This document shows, piece after piece, positions 18,561 through 26,257 of a stretch of 64,000 bases of DNA. The position numbers and the translations under genes were made by a program. The notes under the pieces were generated by a model. The model was not told where the DNA came from. It did no database searches and saw only the letters and a list, made by a program, of their open reading frames with translations. The first letter of the stretch is position 1; every line of letters begins with the position of its first letter. Source of the stretch: Nonomuraea candida (GTDB taxonomy: Bacteria; Actinomycetota; Actinomycetes; Streptosporangiales; Streptosporangiaceae); NCBI RefSeq assembly GCF_000725485.1, contig NZ_JOAG01000032.1, positions 78,895 through 142,894 on the forward strand, written 5' to 3'.

Positions 18561-19397
18561 TCAGGGGATGACGATGGTGGAGGCGAGGCCGGCCACCACC
18601 GGGATGATGCCGAGCAGGACGAATGCGGGCAGGAAACACAGGCCCAGGGGCGCGACCGCCTTCACGCCGACGCTCCTCGCCGAGGCGACCGCCGCGGCCC
18701 TGGCCGCTTCTCTGGCATCGTCGGCCAGGCGGGTCAGGACGTCGGCCACGGGGGCGCCGCTTTGAGCTGCGCGGCTCATGGCTCGGGACAGTTGGCCCAG
18801 GGCGGGGTCCCCTACGAGGGCAGCCCAGGTCGGTTCAGGGTCGGCGCCCAGGCGTAGCTGGCTGCTCACCCACGTCAGGCGTTCACCCACGGGGCCGCCC
18901 ATCGCCTTGGCGGTGATGTCGGTGGCACCGCTCACTGGATGGCCCGCGCGCAGGCATGCCGTCATCAAGTCGGCGGCGAAAGGCAGGTCAGCTGCCATTC
19001 GGCGACGGTCGTGCTGGGACTGCTGGGGCTCCTGCCTGTGGAGGAACAGGGCTATCACGGGGGTGATGAGGACGCCCGCGACCACGCCCGTACTGCCGCC
19101 GATCAGGAGCGCGAAGAGCAGGCCGGTGGCCGTGGCGGTTATCGCCGTTCTGCGGGTGAGGCGAGGTGGGGGGTGGTGCTGGGGATGGAGCCAGGGCGGC
19201 TGGTGCGCGTTCTCTTCGGTGATTCGTTGGGGCAGGCGGTTTTTGTGCTCTTGCGAGGTGCGCGGGTGGAAGGGGGACGAGGGCGAAGGAGGTTTACCGG
19301 CCGGGCGTAGTCGGGCTAGGCGATCTTTCGGGGATCTGGACGAGAACCACAGCCAGGCGGACATGGCGGCACATAGTGCGGACAGCAACTGGAGCAT
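18561..19397 (-). CDS. tadC: Tad secretion protein TadC (type II secretion F family)
   Basis: A 278-residue inner-membrane protein. After an N-terminal helix (LLSALCAAMSAWLWF) and a variable linker come membrane segments (ATGLLFALLIGGSTGVVAGV) and the GspF/TadC domain ADLPFAADLMTACLRAGHP, TWAALVGDPALGQLSRAM, with a C-terminal hydrophobic hairpin (APLGLCFLPAFVLLGIIPVV). The ATG at 19397 starts directly on the first helix. It is a platform protein with TadB for pilus assembly. A 236-bp GT-rich spacer separates it from tadB. Confidence 0.85.
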   Translation of the reverse strand: MLQLLSALCAAMSAWLWFSSRSPKDRLARLRPAGKPPSPSSPFHPRTSQEHKNRLPQRITEENAHQPPWLHPQHHPPPRLTRRTAITATATGLLFALLIGGSTGVVAGVLITPVIALFLHRQEPQQSQHDRRRMAADLPFAADLMTACLRAGHPVSGATDITAKAMGGPVGERLTWVSSQLRLGADPEPTWAALVGDPALGQLSRAMSRAAQSGAPVADVLTRLADDAREAARAAAVASARSVGVKAVAPLGLCFLPAFVLLGIIPVVAGLASTIVIP

Positions 19398-19633
19398 GTG
19401 TGAATCCGATCGGTACTTCGGCCCGGCGGCTCGGCCCGGTGGTTCAGGCCGGTGGTTCAGCCGGGTGGTCGGTCCCGTCGTCAGGTGTGTGAGCGATCCG
19501 GGTGATACAGGCCCGGGAAGCGGGACCGGTGACTGTTTCGAGGGCGGAGTTCGTGTTGGTTGCCGGTGTTTGGGTGTCTTTGGTTGGTGTTCGGGCGTTT
19601 GTTGGGGTTGGTGTTCGGGGGTGTTGATGGTGT

Positions 19634-20350
19634 TCAGGGTTGGACCTGGTTCGACATGGTGTTCGTCCACCACAAGCCGCAGACGTCGAGTGCTACTCCG
19701 GCTATCAGGCACATGAGGCCGGGGAGGCTGCCGAACAGGAAGTGCAGGGGATTCATGTTCAGGGCGGCGGCCATGAGGATGCCCAGGACAGGGAGCGCGG
19801 CGAGCATTCTGGCCGTGGTGCGTGGTCCTGCCAATTGCGCTGCGACGTCCTGGCGGTGAGCCTGGGCGGCTCGTAACGTCTGGGCCGCCCGGTCGATCAA
19901 GGTGGCCATGCCCGCGCCTACCGTGGTGCCGACCTCCCAGCACGCTGCGAGCTGGCGCAGGCCTTCGCCTCCTTGCTGGGGGGCGGCTGTTCTGAGGGCC
20001 GCAGAGACGTCACCGCCGTCCCTTGCCGCCGCCAGCACTGGACGCAGGAGGTCCGGCTCGGGGAAATCCACTGCTGTCATAGCTCTGACCAGGGACTCGC
20101 TTGGTGTGCGGCCGGCGGACAGTTCTGCTGAGAGGGACTGGCACAACTCGATCGATGCCTGGCGCCAGGCTTCCGCGCGGCGGGCCGGGGTGGAGTTGGG
20201 GGCTTTGAGCAGTTTGGGCAGCGATTTCCATTGTGGCGGAAGGTTGTCTGATCTCAGCAACCTGGTCAGGCGGGTGGTGGCCTGGTCAGGGCCTGTCCAC
20301 AACCAGATCGCACCGGCTGTGGACAACGCGGCTATCAGGGCGCCCGTCAT
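19634..20350 (-). CDS. tadB: Tad secretion protein TadB (type II secretion F family)
   Basis: A 238-residue platform protein. It opens with a membrane helix (ALIAALSTAGAIWLW) and carries the F-domain signature SLSAELSAGRTPSESLVRAM and GGEGLRQLAACWEVGTTVGA, then two C-terminal helices (LAALPVLGILMAAALN; LPGLMCLIAGVALDVCGLWW). The start has a good ribosome site (AAGGAGAACG). It lies about 200 bp downstream of the tadA 3' fragment, so while the element is integrated its usual upstream transcription is interrupted. Confidence 0.85.
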   Translation of the reverse strand: MTGALIAALSTAGAIWLWTGPDQATTRLTRLLRSDNLPPQWKSLPKLLKAPNSTPARRAEAWRQASIELCQSLSAELSAGRTPSESLVRAMTAVDFPEPDLLRPVLAAARDGGDVSAALRTAAPQQGGEGLRQLAACWEVGTTVGAGMATLIDRAAQTLRAAQAHRQDVAAQLAGPRTTARMLAALPVLGILMAAALNMNPLHFLFGSLPGLMCLIAGVALDVCGLWWTNTMSNQVQP

Positions 20351-20546
20351 CGTTCTCCTTGTGCTGGGTTGGTTTGTGGTCGTTGGGGTTCGGGTCGTTG
20401 AGGGTTCGAGTCGCCGGGATTCGGATCGCTGGGGTCCGAGGTGGCGAGGTCCGAAGCGGTGGGGTCCGAGGTGGTGGGGCCCGGAGTGGCGGTTTGGGGG
20501 CGTGGGTGGGTTTTGTGGTGCTTGTTCTCGTGGGTGACTGGGGTTT

Positions 20547-21119
20547 TCACTGGCGTGCTCTTTGGGCCAGGGCGTTGTAGCCGGGGCCTGGTCTGGTGTG
20601 GCCCTCGGTGTCGAAGGTCAGGGCCGGGACTGACTCGACGAAACCGGTCGGCGTTCTGGAGAGGAGGCAGATCTCGGCTATGCGGCGGCGGCCGTCCGCG
20701 CGGCTGCGCGTCAGGTGGACGACCGCATCGAGGGCCGCCGCCAACTGGCTGTGTACGGCCTCTCGGCTCAACCCCGCCGCACAGCCGAGAGCCTCCAGGC
20801 GAGGAGGTACGTCGGCCGCCGTATTGGCGTGCAACGTGCCGCATCCGCCCTCGTGACCTGTGTTGAGAGCGGCCAGCAGATCGACGACCTCGGCTCCGCG
20901 TACCTCCCCGACCACCAGGCGGTCGGGGCGCATTCTGAGCGCCTGCCGTACGAGGTCGCGCAGGCCCACCCCGCCCGCGCCCTCCAGGTTGGCCGGGCGT
21001 GTCTCCAGGCGGACGGTGTGAGGGTGGAGAGGGCGTAGCTCGGCCGAGTCCTCCACGAGCAGAAGGCGTTCGCCCGGGTCTGCGAGGGAGAGGAGAGCTG
21101 ACAGGAGCGTCGTCTTACC
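20547..21119 (-). pseudogene. tadA: tadA 3' half (C-terminal ATPase fragment)
   Basis: Encodes the second half of the TadA/CpaF ATPase: from the Walker A Lys-Thr (SGKTTLLSALLSL) through ERLLLVEDSAELRPLHPHTV, the Walker B region MRPDRLVVGEVRGAEVVDLL and the His box GGCGTLHANTAADVPPRLEAL to a normal C-terminus. The frame is cut at the element end: upstream codons are element sequence and reach a stop within 20 codons. The N-terminal half is at 34166-35374. Joined at the shared Gly-Lys-Thr codons they give one intact TadA. Confidence 0.9.
21111..21119. other. Attachment site core, left end of the element
   Basis: CGTCTTACC here and CGTTTTGCC at 34160-34168 share 7 of 9 bases, and both encode Gly-Lys-Thr on the minus strand. 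The central TT (AA of the Lys codon) is a plausible two-base crossover for a large serine recombinase. Confidence 0.7.
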
Positions 21120-21211
21120 GGAAGTCAGGTTAAGACATCATAACTTTTCAAGATCATCTAGCATGATGGCGGCGGAGCGGATAAGGGACGATTCGGCGGG
21201 CGATAGCCGCG

Positions 21212-21691
21212 CTATTCCCGTGATGCGCCGTCAGGCCAAATGACGGTCACGGGCAGACCGCGCTCTCGCGCCTCGGCCACCACCTCGGCAGTACCGCCTC
21301 GCCCGGTGCCAGGCTGGCCGTCCCACACGGCCACCAACTCGTCGATCGACGACAGCACGGCCTCGTTCGCGGCCTCGTACGCCTCCCGGTTGGCGTGGTC
21401 GAAGTCCATGACCCGGACGGACGCCGCCGCCATGAGCCGTTCGAACTGCTCGACGTGGTCCGGCTTCACCTTCGCCTCCCGGTAGTCCCGAGACGGCAGC
21501 ACCACCTCCAGCGCGCCGCCGGCCTCAAGGATCGCGTCAGCGAACAGCGAGTCAGCGCCGCGGGCGATGCAGGACACCCCCACGAGTTCGTCACCACTCA
21601 TGGTGGCCAGATGCGCGCGGATCGCGTCGGAGACGAGCTGAGCCGTCTCGGGATTGAGGTTCATGTGGCCTGTCACGCCGATACGCATCAT
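21212..21691 (-). CDS. SLOG-superfamily nucleotide-binding protein
   Basis: A 159-residue Rossmann-like protein of the SLOG/DprA-LOG group: RIGVTGHMNL at the N-terminus, VSCIARGADSLFADAILEAGG and LEVVLPSRDYR, and the late GGTAEVVAEARERGLPVTVIW. SLOG domains bind nucleotides or nucleotide-derived ligands and several act as sensors or effectors in phage conflict systems; this one has no fused effector. It is 29 bp downstream of the XRE/TPR regulator on the same strand and probably co-transcribed with it. Confidence 0.75.
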   Translation of the reverse strand: MMRIGVTGHMNLNPETAQLVSDAIRAHLATMSGDELVGVSCIARGADSLFADAILEAGGALEVVLPSRDYREAKVKPDHVEQFERLMAAASVRVMDFDHANREAYEAANEAVLSSIDELVAVWDGQPGTGRGGTAEVVAEARERGLPVTVIWPDGASRE

Positions 21692-21720
21692 CGAGTCCCT
21701 TTCCGTTAGGTGTCGGGGTT

Positions 21721-23154
21721 CTAGCGTGCCAGCGTTTCCTGGATGTGCTGCCGTAGTGGAGCCACGACCGGATCGCTGCGGGTCTCGATCTCCAGGTAGA
21801 ACTCGCGGAGCTGCACCCGTACGCGGTCCGACTGGATGTGCCCGGCGGTGTCGGCCGCCGTACTGCCTACGGCCACGGCCTGGTCGAGATCGCCGCTGAT
21901 GAGGTGCGCGTACGCGAGCCCCACCTGATCGAGTGCGAGGCTGCGCATGCTGGACCGCTTCCGCAGCTCAATCGCGCGCTGGATGTGGCCAAGGGCGTCG
22001 CTCGCGAACCGGTTGTCCTGCCGGGACAGCTCCAGATACCGGCCGCCGGTCACCCCGGCCAACTCAGCCTCGTTGAAGTAGCCGATCCAGTCCGGGTCTG
22101 GGTCGCCAGAGCTGATCTCGGTGAACGCCTGCTCTGCGGCACCGGTCGCCCGCTTGAACGACTCCGGTCGCCCCAGCTTCGCGTACGACCACGCCTCCCG
22201 GGTGTGCAGCATCGCCCGCAGCCGAGGCGTGGCCGTCGACCTGACGCCGTCGAGGGCAAGCCGGATAAGCTCCAGCGCGTCCTGAGGCTGGTCGAGGTAG
22301 AGGAGCTGACGGGCCATGGACGCTAGAACACTCGCGCCGAACGGCTTGTCGCCAGCAGGCTTGGACGCCTGCAGCGACATGACGTAGTACTTCTGCGCGG
22401 CGGTCTGCATGCCGCAGTCCCAGGACATCGTGGCAGCGATCTTGCTGAGCTGGGCCATCACGTTGAACAGGCGGACGCTGATCTCTCGCGGGTGGTTGTC
22501 GCGGAGCAGGTCGGCGACCTCGTTGAGCTGCCCGATGACGGCCTTGCGGGCGAGGCCGCCGCCGTGCTGGTCGTCCCAGGTGCGGAAAACGGTAGTGGCC
22601 GCTTCGAGCTGGGCGACCTCGTCCGGACCGATCCGACTCGGGTCTGCCGAGGCTGGCGCCGGTGACGTCACGGCAAGCCAGCGCTGCACCGGGTCAACGA
22701 GGGGTATTCCTGCCGTGATGGCCAGGGCCTTTACTGCTTGGCGACGGTCGAGCATGAGGTCACTCTTGGTGATGTCGTAGATCGCATCGGCTGTTGGTCC
22801 TGCTTCCCAGAGCCAGGGGAGTGCGGGCGATGTGACCGTGTTCGCGGCGTCGTCGGCGCTCTCGTCGGCCGTGACCTCCGGCAACGCTGGGGCCTCGAAC
22901 AGCTTAGCTTCTGGGATCTCGAAGGCGCGGGAGTAGAGAAGGGGATACGGGTCACGGGGACGCCCCTTGCCTCCTTCGTGGTCTTTAACCCTCCGCACGA
23001 CCGACTCGAACTCGACCATCGCGATGTCGTCACCTGCGGCTTTGAACAGGGCAACGGCCACTTGTTTCTGGGACCAGCCGCGTTTTCTGCGCTCGTGCCG
23101 GAGGCGTTCCGCGTACGCCGGGAGGGGCTTCTTTCGGCCAGTCTCGTCTGTCAT
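21721..23154 (-). CDS. XRE-family HTH regulator with TPR-like C-terminal region
   Basis: A 477-residue protein. An N-terminal helix-turn-helix (YAERLRHERRKRGWSQKQVA) is followed by a long alpha-helical region with TPR-like repeats (KYYVMSLQASKPAGDKPFG; ARQLLYLDQPQDALELIRLA; AYAHLISGDLDQAVAVG), like NsdA-type actinobacterial regulators. ATG at 23154 is chosen because GAGGTG precedes it by 8 bases; another ATG at 23169 lacks this. It is divergent from the cargo operon starting near 23255, so it likely controls that operon through the 100-bp shared region. Confidence 0.85.
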   Translation of the reverse strand: MTDETGRKKPLPAYAERLRHERRKRGWSQKQVAVALFKAAGDDIAMVEFESVVRRVKDHEGGKGRPRDPYPLLYSRAFEIPEAKLFEAPALPEVTADESADDAANTVTSPALPWLWEAGPTADAIYDITKSDLMLDRRQAVKALAITAGIPLVDPVQRWLAVTSPAPASADPSRIGPDEVAQLEAATTVFRTWDDQHGGGLARKAVIGQLNEVADLLRDNHPREISVRLFNVMAQLSKIAATMSWDCGMQTAAQKYYVMSLQASKPAGDKPFGASVLASMARQLLYLDQPQDALELIRLALDGVRSTATPRLRAMLHTREAWSYAKLGRPESFKRATGAAEQAFTEISSGDPDPDWIGYFNEAELAGVTGGRYLELSRQDNRFASDALGHIQRAIELRKRSSMRSLALDQVGLAYAHLISGDLDQAVAVGSTAADTAGHIQSDRVRVQLREFYLEIETRSDPVVAPLRQHIQETLAR

Positions 23155-23254
23155 GTCGTCGCACCTCATCGGAGGGAAGGTGACACGCTCGCATCACCCA
23201 GTGTCCCCCAACCGCACCTGTTCCTGCGGTGTTACTCAGCGTTGTGATGAACTT

Positions 23255-23404
23255 GTGCACCCGGATACAGAAAGTTTCTACGTTTGGACGGCCCGTGATG
23301 GCCTGACCTGCGACGTCACGGTGGAACATTTCTCCGCGATGCGCGACCGTTTGCCGGGCGTTCGGGGGTGCGTCCGGCTGCTGCGGCTCGCGGGCGGTGG
23401 TTGA
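23255..23404 (+). CDS. Small hypothetical protein, first gene of cargo operon
   Basis: A 49-residue ORF from a GTG start: MHPDTESFYVWTARDGL, then a Val- and Arg-rich end. I recognise no family. It is called because it is the first plus-strand ORF downstream of the divergent regulator, its stop is one base before the next start, and its composition is protein-like. The start is uncertain since the frame is open further upstream over the regulator gene. Confidence 0.45.
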   Translation: MHPDTESFYVWTARDGLTCDVTVEHFSAMRDRLPGVRGCVRLLRLAGGG

Positions 23405-23405
23405 G

Positions 23406-23675
23406 ATGGTCACGGCCACGGCCGATCCCCAAAAGCTCCGCAAGTTGCACCCGGTCGAACGGCATCTCGACGTGCTGCGCCGCGCCTATCCGCAGTGGCG
23501 CATCTGGTACGAGCGCACCCCGCAAGGGCTTGCCTGGAGAGCTATACCGGGCTGGGAGCCCACGGTGGAGCAGGTGACGGCCGGTGTGCTGCCACGCCTG
23601 CAGCGGTGGAGCCCGGTCGATCTCATGGCGGACCTGAGCGACCAGACGAAGATCTTCACCGGTCCCCGCGCTTAA
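23406..23675 (+). CDS. Conserved-looking hypothetical protein
   Basis: An 89-residue protein starting one base after the previous stop. Trp-rich segments (YPQWRIWYERTPQGLAW; LQRWSPVDLMADL) and a balanced composition suggest a small folded domain. I recognise no family. Part of the operon leading to the radical SAM gene. Confidence 0.6.
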   Translation: MVTATADPQKLRKLHPVERHLDVLRRAYPQWRIWYERTPQGLAWRAIPGWEPTVEQVTAGVLPRLQRWSPVDLMADLSDQTKIFTGPRA

Positions 23676-23778
23676 GCCTCCCTGGCCCGTCGTTCGCGCG
23701 CGGCGTTCGGCGGGTCAGGGGATCCAAGCCGGGCTACAGCGCCCGGCACAACCCGAAGAAGATCAACCCGAGGAGAAC

Positions 23779-24183
23779 ATGATGTCGGCCAGGATCGAAC
23801 CCGACCTGCACCGGGTCGAGGTGCCAGAGGACAAGTGGGCGCTGCTCGAAGGAACCCGCTTGGAGTACGCGCCGATCGGGGACGTGGACGACTACGCGGT
23901 CCGCGTCAAGGACCGGCCGGAGGACGAGATCCGCCAGGCCGGTGACGCCTTCCGCAAGCTGGGCGCGGTCCTCGGCAGGGGTGTCGGCGTCGAGCAGGTG
24001 ACCGACGGCGTGGACCTGTACGAGTACGACGTGGACGAGGGCGTGTACCAGGCGGTCGAGGGGATGGGCCTGGAGTACGCCCCGGTCAACGACCACGACG
24101 CCTACTCCGTGCGTGACCAGGAACACCCGGGCGATCTCCGGGCGTCCGGCGACGACTGGCGCAAGCTCGGCATGATCCTCTAG
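23779..24183 (+). CDS. Hypothetical protein with internal duplication
   Basis: A 134-residue acidic protein with a clear ribosome site (GAGGAGAAC). It consists of two related halves: GTRLEYAPIGDVDDYAVR..FRKLGAVL and GMGLEYAPVNDHDAYSVR..WRKLGMIL, each preceded by an acidic segment. The duplication suggests a small repeat domain that may bind a partner or a peptide. No family recognised. Confidence 0.65.
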   Translation: MMSARIEPDLHRVEVPEDKWALLEGTRLEYAPIGDVDDYAVRVKDRPEDEIRQAGDAFRKLGAVLGRGVGVEQVTDGVDLYEYDVDEGVYQAVEGMGLEYAPVNDHDAYSVRDQEHPGDLRASGDDWRKLGMIL

Positions 24184-24319
24184 CGCTCCGACCGTAAGAC
24201 TCCCCGGGGCCGGAAGGTCAACCCTCTCGCCCCGGGCCTCCGATCAGGCGCGGCGGTCCCTTCCCGGCTCACACCCCTTCAGGTCAGGCCGCCGCGCCGC
24301 TGGAAGTGATCTGATCCCC

Positions 24320-24583
24320 GTGCGATACGTGTGGAAACCGTACGTCCCACGCAGAGACGCCACGTGCTGGGTGCTGGAAACCTCGCGGTGCGGCGTCGCC
24401 GAGTCCTGCCGCAGAGAGTTCTCCCTCATCCGCGAAGATCGTCACTACGCCGTCACGATGTGGGGCAGTTCCGGACGCCTCCTGGAGACCGCCCGAGGCA
24501 CCTACCGGCAGGCCCTCGCAGCCTGGGAAGAGCTGTCCAACCTCCACCGGTCCAGGCACCGGAAGCGCAGGTTCGCGTCATGA
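24320..24583 (+). CDS. Hypothetical protein with a paralogue at 59462-59821
   Basis: An 87-residue Arg/Cys-containing protein (GTG start). YVWKPYVPRRDATCWVLETS and LLETARGTYRQALAAWEELS match, with the same spacing, YEWEPHVPTSSRRVRVTETS and YEETARGRYPDARRVWIALV in the protein next to tRNA-Pro. The shared core suggests a small domain travelling with accessory islands. Its stop overlaps the next start (ATGA). Confidence 0.6.
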   Translation: MRYVWKPYVPRRDATCWVLETSRCGVAESCRREFSLIREDRHYAVTMWGSSGRLLETARGTYRQALAAWEELSNLHRSRHRKRRFAS

Positions 24584-24918
24584 ATCCCCTCCTGATGCTC
24601 TTCCTCGCTGTCTCGACCGTTCACGGCCTGGGGCTCATCGCGACCATGGAAGTCCTGGAACGGCTTACCGGACGCGACCCCGAGCAGATGTGCGAGGCAT
24701 GCCGCGCCCGGCTCACTCTTCACCAGGAGCGCGAGGCGGCTTGGACTGCTGAGTGCGGCCCCGCCGGGCCGGTCCTGATGCTTCAGCACGACGCCATGTT
24801 CTGGTGCTTCAGGCCGCTGACCGACTTGGTGCGGCGGGTCAGGCACTTACCGAGCCTTCCCCGGTGCGCAGGCCCGTTCTGCGTCGCCAGCAAGCGGTAC
24901 ACCCACGCCGCGACCTGA
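24580..24918 (+). CDS. Membrane-anchored Cys-containing hypothetical protein
   Basis: A 112-residue protein with an N-terminal hydrophobic segment (LLMLFLAVSTVHGLGLIA), then a CEAC motif (C-x2-C) and a second Cys pair near the C-terminus (CAGPFC). The four cysteines could bind metal or form disulfides. It overlaps the preceding gene and is 22 bp upstream of the radical SAM gene, so it belongs to the same operon. No family recognised. Confidence 0.55.
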   Translation: MNPLLMLFLAVSTVHGLGLIATMEVLERLTGRDPEQMCEACRARLTLHQEREAAWTAECGPAGPVLMLQHDAMFWCFRPLTDLVRRVRHLPSLPRCAGPFCVASKRYTHAAT

Positions 24919-24940
24919 ACCAACCCGATGGGAACACGCC

Positions 24941-26059
24941 ATGCACAAGCTCATCGTCAGCCCCTACCTCGACCACGAGTACCTGGTCCTGTGCCCCGGC
25001 CAGGGAGGCGGGCTGCGCATCTCGCCCGCCAAGTACGCCGAGCTGGTCCACGCCACCGCCCCGCCGGCGTGGCTGTCCGAAGCGGTCGCCACCCTGTGGG
25101 GTGCTGACCTGTCACTGCGGCCGTTCCGCCAAGCCGTGCTCGTCCGCCCGGTCACCGGCTACGACTACGTGCGCGCCACGTACGAGCTGAACCTGGGCTG
25201 CAACTACGACTGCGAGCACTGCTACCTCGGGCTGAAGAAGTTCGAGGGCATGGACTGGCCCGACCGGGAACGGATGCTGCACATCCTGCGCGACATCGGC
25301 GTGCTGTGGCTGCAGCTCACCGGCGGCGAACCGACGATCGACCGCCTGTTCGTCGAGACGTACGGCCTGGCCTACGAGATGGGCATGATGCTGTCCCTCC
25401 TGTCCAACGGCTCCAAGCTGCACGACCCGAAGGTGCTCAACCTGCTCACCGAGCACCGCCCGCACGAGATCACCATCAGCGTGTACGGCGCGACCGAGGC
25501 CAGCTACGACAGCCTCACCCGGCGGCCCGGCTCCTTCCGGAAGTTCCACAAGGGCGTTAGCGCCGCCGTCGAAGCGGGGCTGCCGCTGAAGTTCAGCCTG
25601 ATCGTCACCAACCACAACAGCACCGAAGTCCAGCTCATGGAGAAGCTGGCGGACCAGTGGGGCATCCCGTACGCGACGTTCGTCAACATGAGCCCGACCA
25701 TCTACGGCGGGGGTGAGCCGCTGCCCACGCAGTCCATGGAGCACCTTCGCAAGCGCAAGGTCTTCACCGGCTGCAACGCCGGGCACACGTTCTTCCACGT
25801 CAACCCGCACGGCAAGGCGTCCATCTGCAAGGTCGGACGGGAGCCGAACGTGGATCTGCTCGCCGAGGGCGCCGCGGGGCTGACCCGCCTCGGGCAGATC
25901 GCGGACTCACTTCTGCTGCGGCAGGGCGGCTGTACCGGATGCACCTTGCAGGGCTCGTGCGGCACCTGCATGCCGCTCGTGCAGCTCTACCGCAAGGCCA
26001 AGTCGCCGCTGGCGCGCTACTGCCAGCACCGAGAGCGGGAGGAGGTGAATGCCACGTGA
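24941..26059 (+). CDS. Radical SAM/SPASM-domain peptide maturase (candidate)
   Basis: A 372-residue radical SAM enzyme. The SAM-binding 4Fe-4S motif is C87NYDC91EHC94 and the GGEP motif is at 128-131. The C-terminal region has a SPASM-type cysteine set: C-x12-G-x4-C in the segment ending ASICKVG, then CTGC..C..C and a final YC. About 80 N-terminal residues (HEYLVLCPGQGGGLRISP..) precede the core and could be a peptide-recognition domain. SPASM enzymes commonly modify ribosomal peptides; the overlapping 43-residue ORF is the obvious candidate substrate. Confidence 0.85.
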   Translation: MHKLIVSPYLDHEYLVLCPGQGGGLRISPAKYAELVHATAPPAWLSEAVATLWGADLSLRPFRQAVLVRPVTGYDYVRATYELNLGCNYDCEHCYLGLKKFEGMDWPDRERMLHILRDIGVLWLQLTGGEPTIDRLFVETYGLAYEMGMMLSLLSNGSKLHDPKVLNLLTEHRPHEITISVYGATEASYDSLTRRPGSFRKFHKGVSAAVEAGLPLKFSLIVTNHNSTEVQLMEKLADQWGIPYATFVNMSPTIYGGGEPLPTQSMEHLRKRKVFTGCNAGHTFFHVNPHGKASICKVGREPNVDLLAEGAAGLTRLGQIADSLLLRQGGCTGCTLQGSCGTCMPLVQLYRKAKSPLARYCQHREREEVNAT

Positions 26060-26187
26060 CTGCCGTGTTCGTTGATCTCGTACCGAAGCCCGCACCTCAG
26101 CCGGAGGTCGAGATCGTCTTGGACCTGGAGGATCTCCTGAGTCCGCAGAAGTGCTCGTGCGACGCGAGTGACGACCAGCCCTACTAG
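26056..26187 (+). CDS. Candidate RiPP precursor peptide (43 residues)
   Basis: A GTG start overlaps the radical SAM stop (GTGA), with GGAGGTGA about 10 bases upstream. The peptide has an acidic and hydrophobic leader-like part (PEVEIVLDLEDLLS) and a short C-terminal core KCSCDASDDQPY with two Cys and three Asp, ending in Tyr. Length, composition, absence of a fold and coupling to a SPASM enzyme fit a ribosomally made, post-translationally modified peptide. The product type is not known to me; a lone small acidic protein is the alternative. Confidence 0.65.
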   Translation: MTAVFVDLVPKPAPQPEVEIVLDLEDLLSPQKCSCDASDDQPY

Positions 26188-26201
26188 AAGGACACGCAGG
26201 T

Positions 26202-26239
26202 GAGGGCCGCCCTACGGCTATCGTGGGGCGGCTCCCCTC
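26202..26239 (+). terminator. Hairpin between the peptide gene and the kinase gene
   Basis: GAGGGCCGCCC pairs with GGGCGG and CCCTC through an 11-bp stem with a 3-base bulge and a 13-base loop. It starts 15 bases after the peptide stop and ends 18 bases before the kinase start. No U-tract follows, so it may act as an attenuator or mRNA-stabilising element, letting the peptide message exceed the kinase message. Confidence 0.5.
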
Positions 26240-26257
26240 TTGCAGAACGGAGGAACC

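Noticed and set aside
26056..26187. Mycofactocin-type precursor
   Set aside because: The end is QPY without the mycofactocin core ending in Val-Tyr, and no mycofactocin dehydrogenase or glycosyltransferase genes are present.
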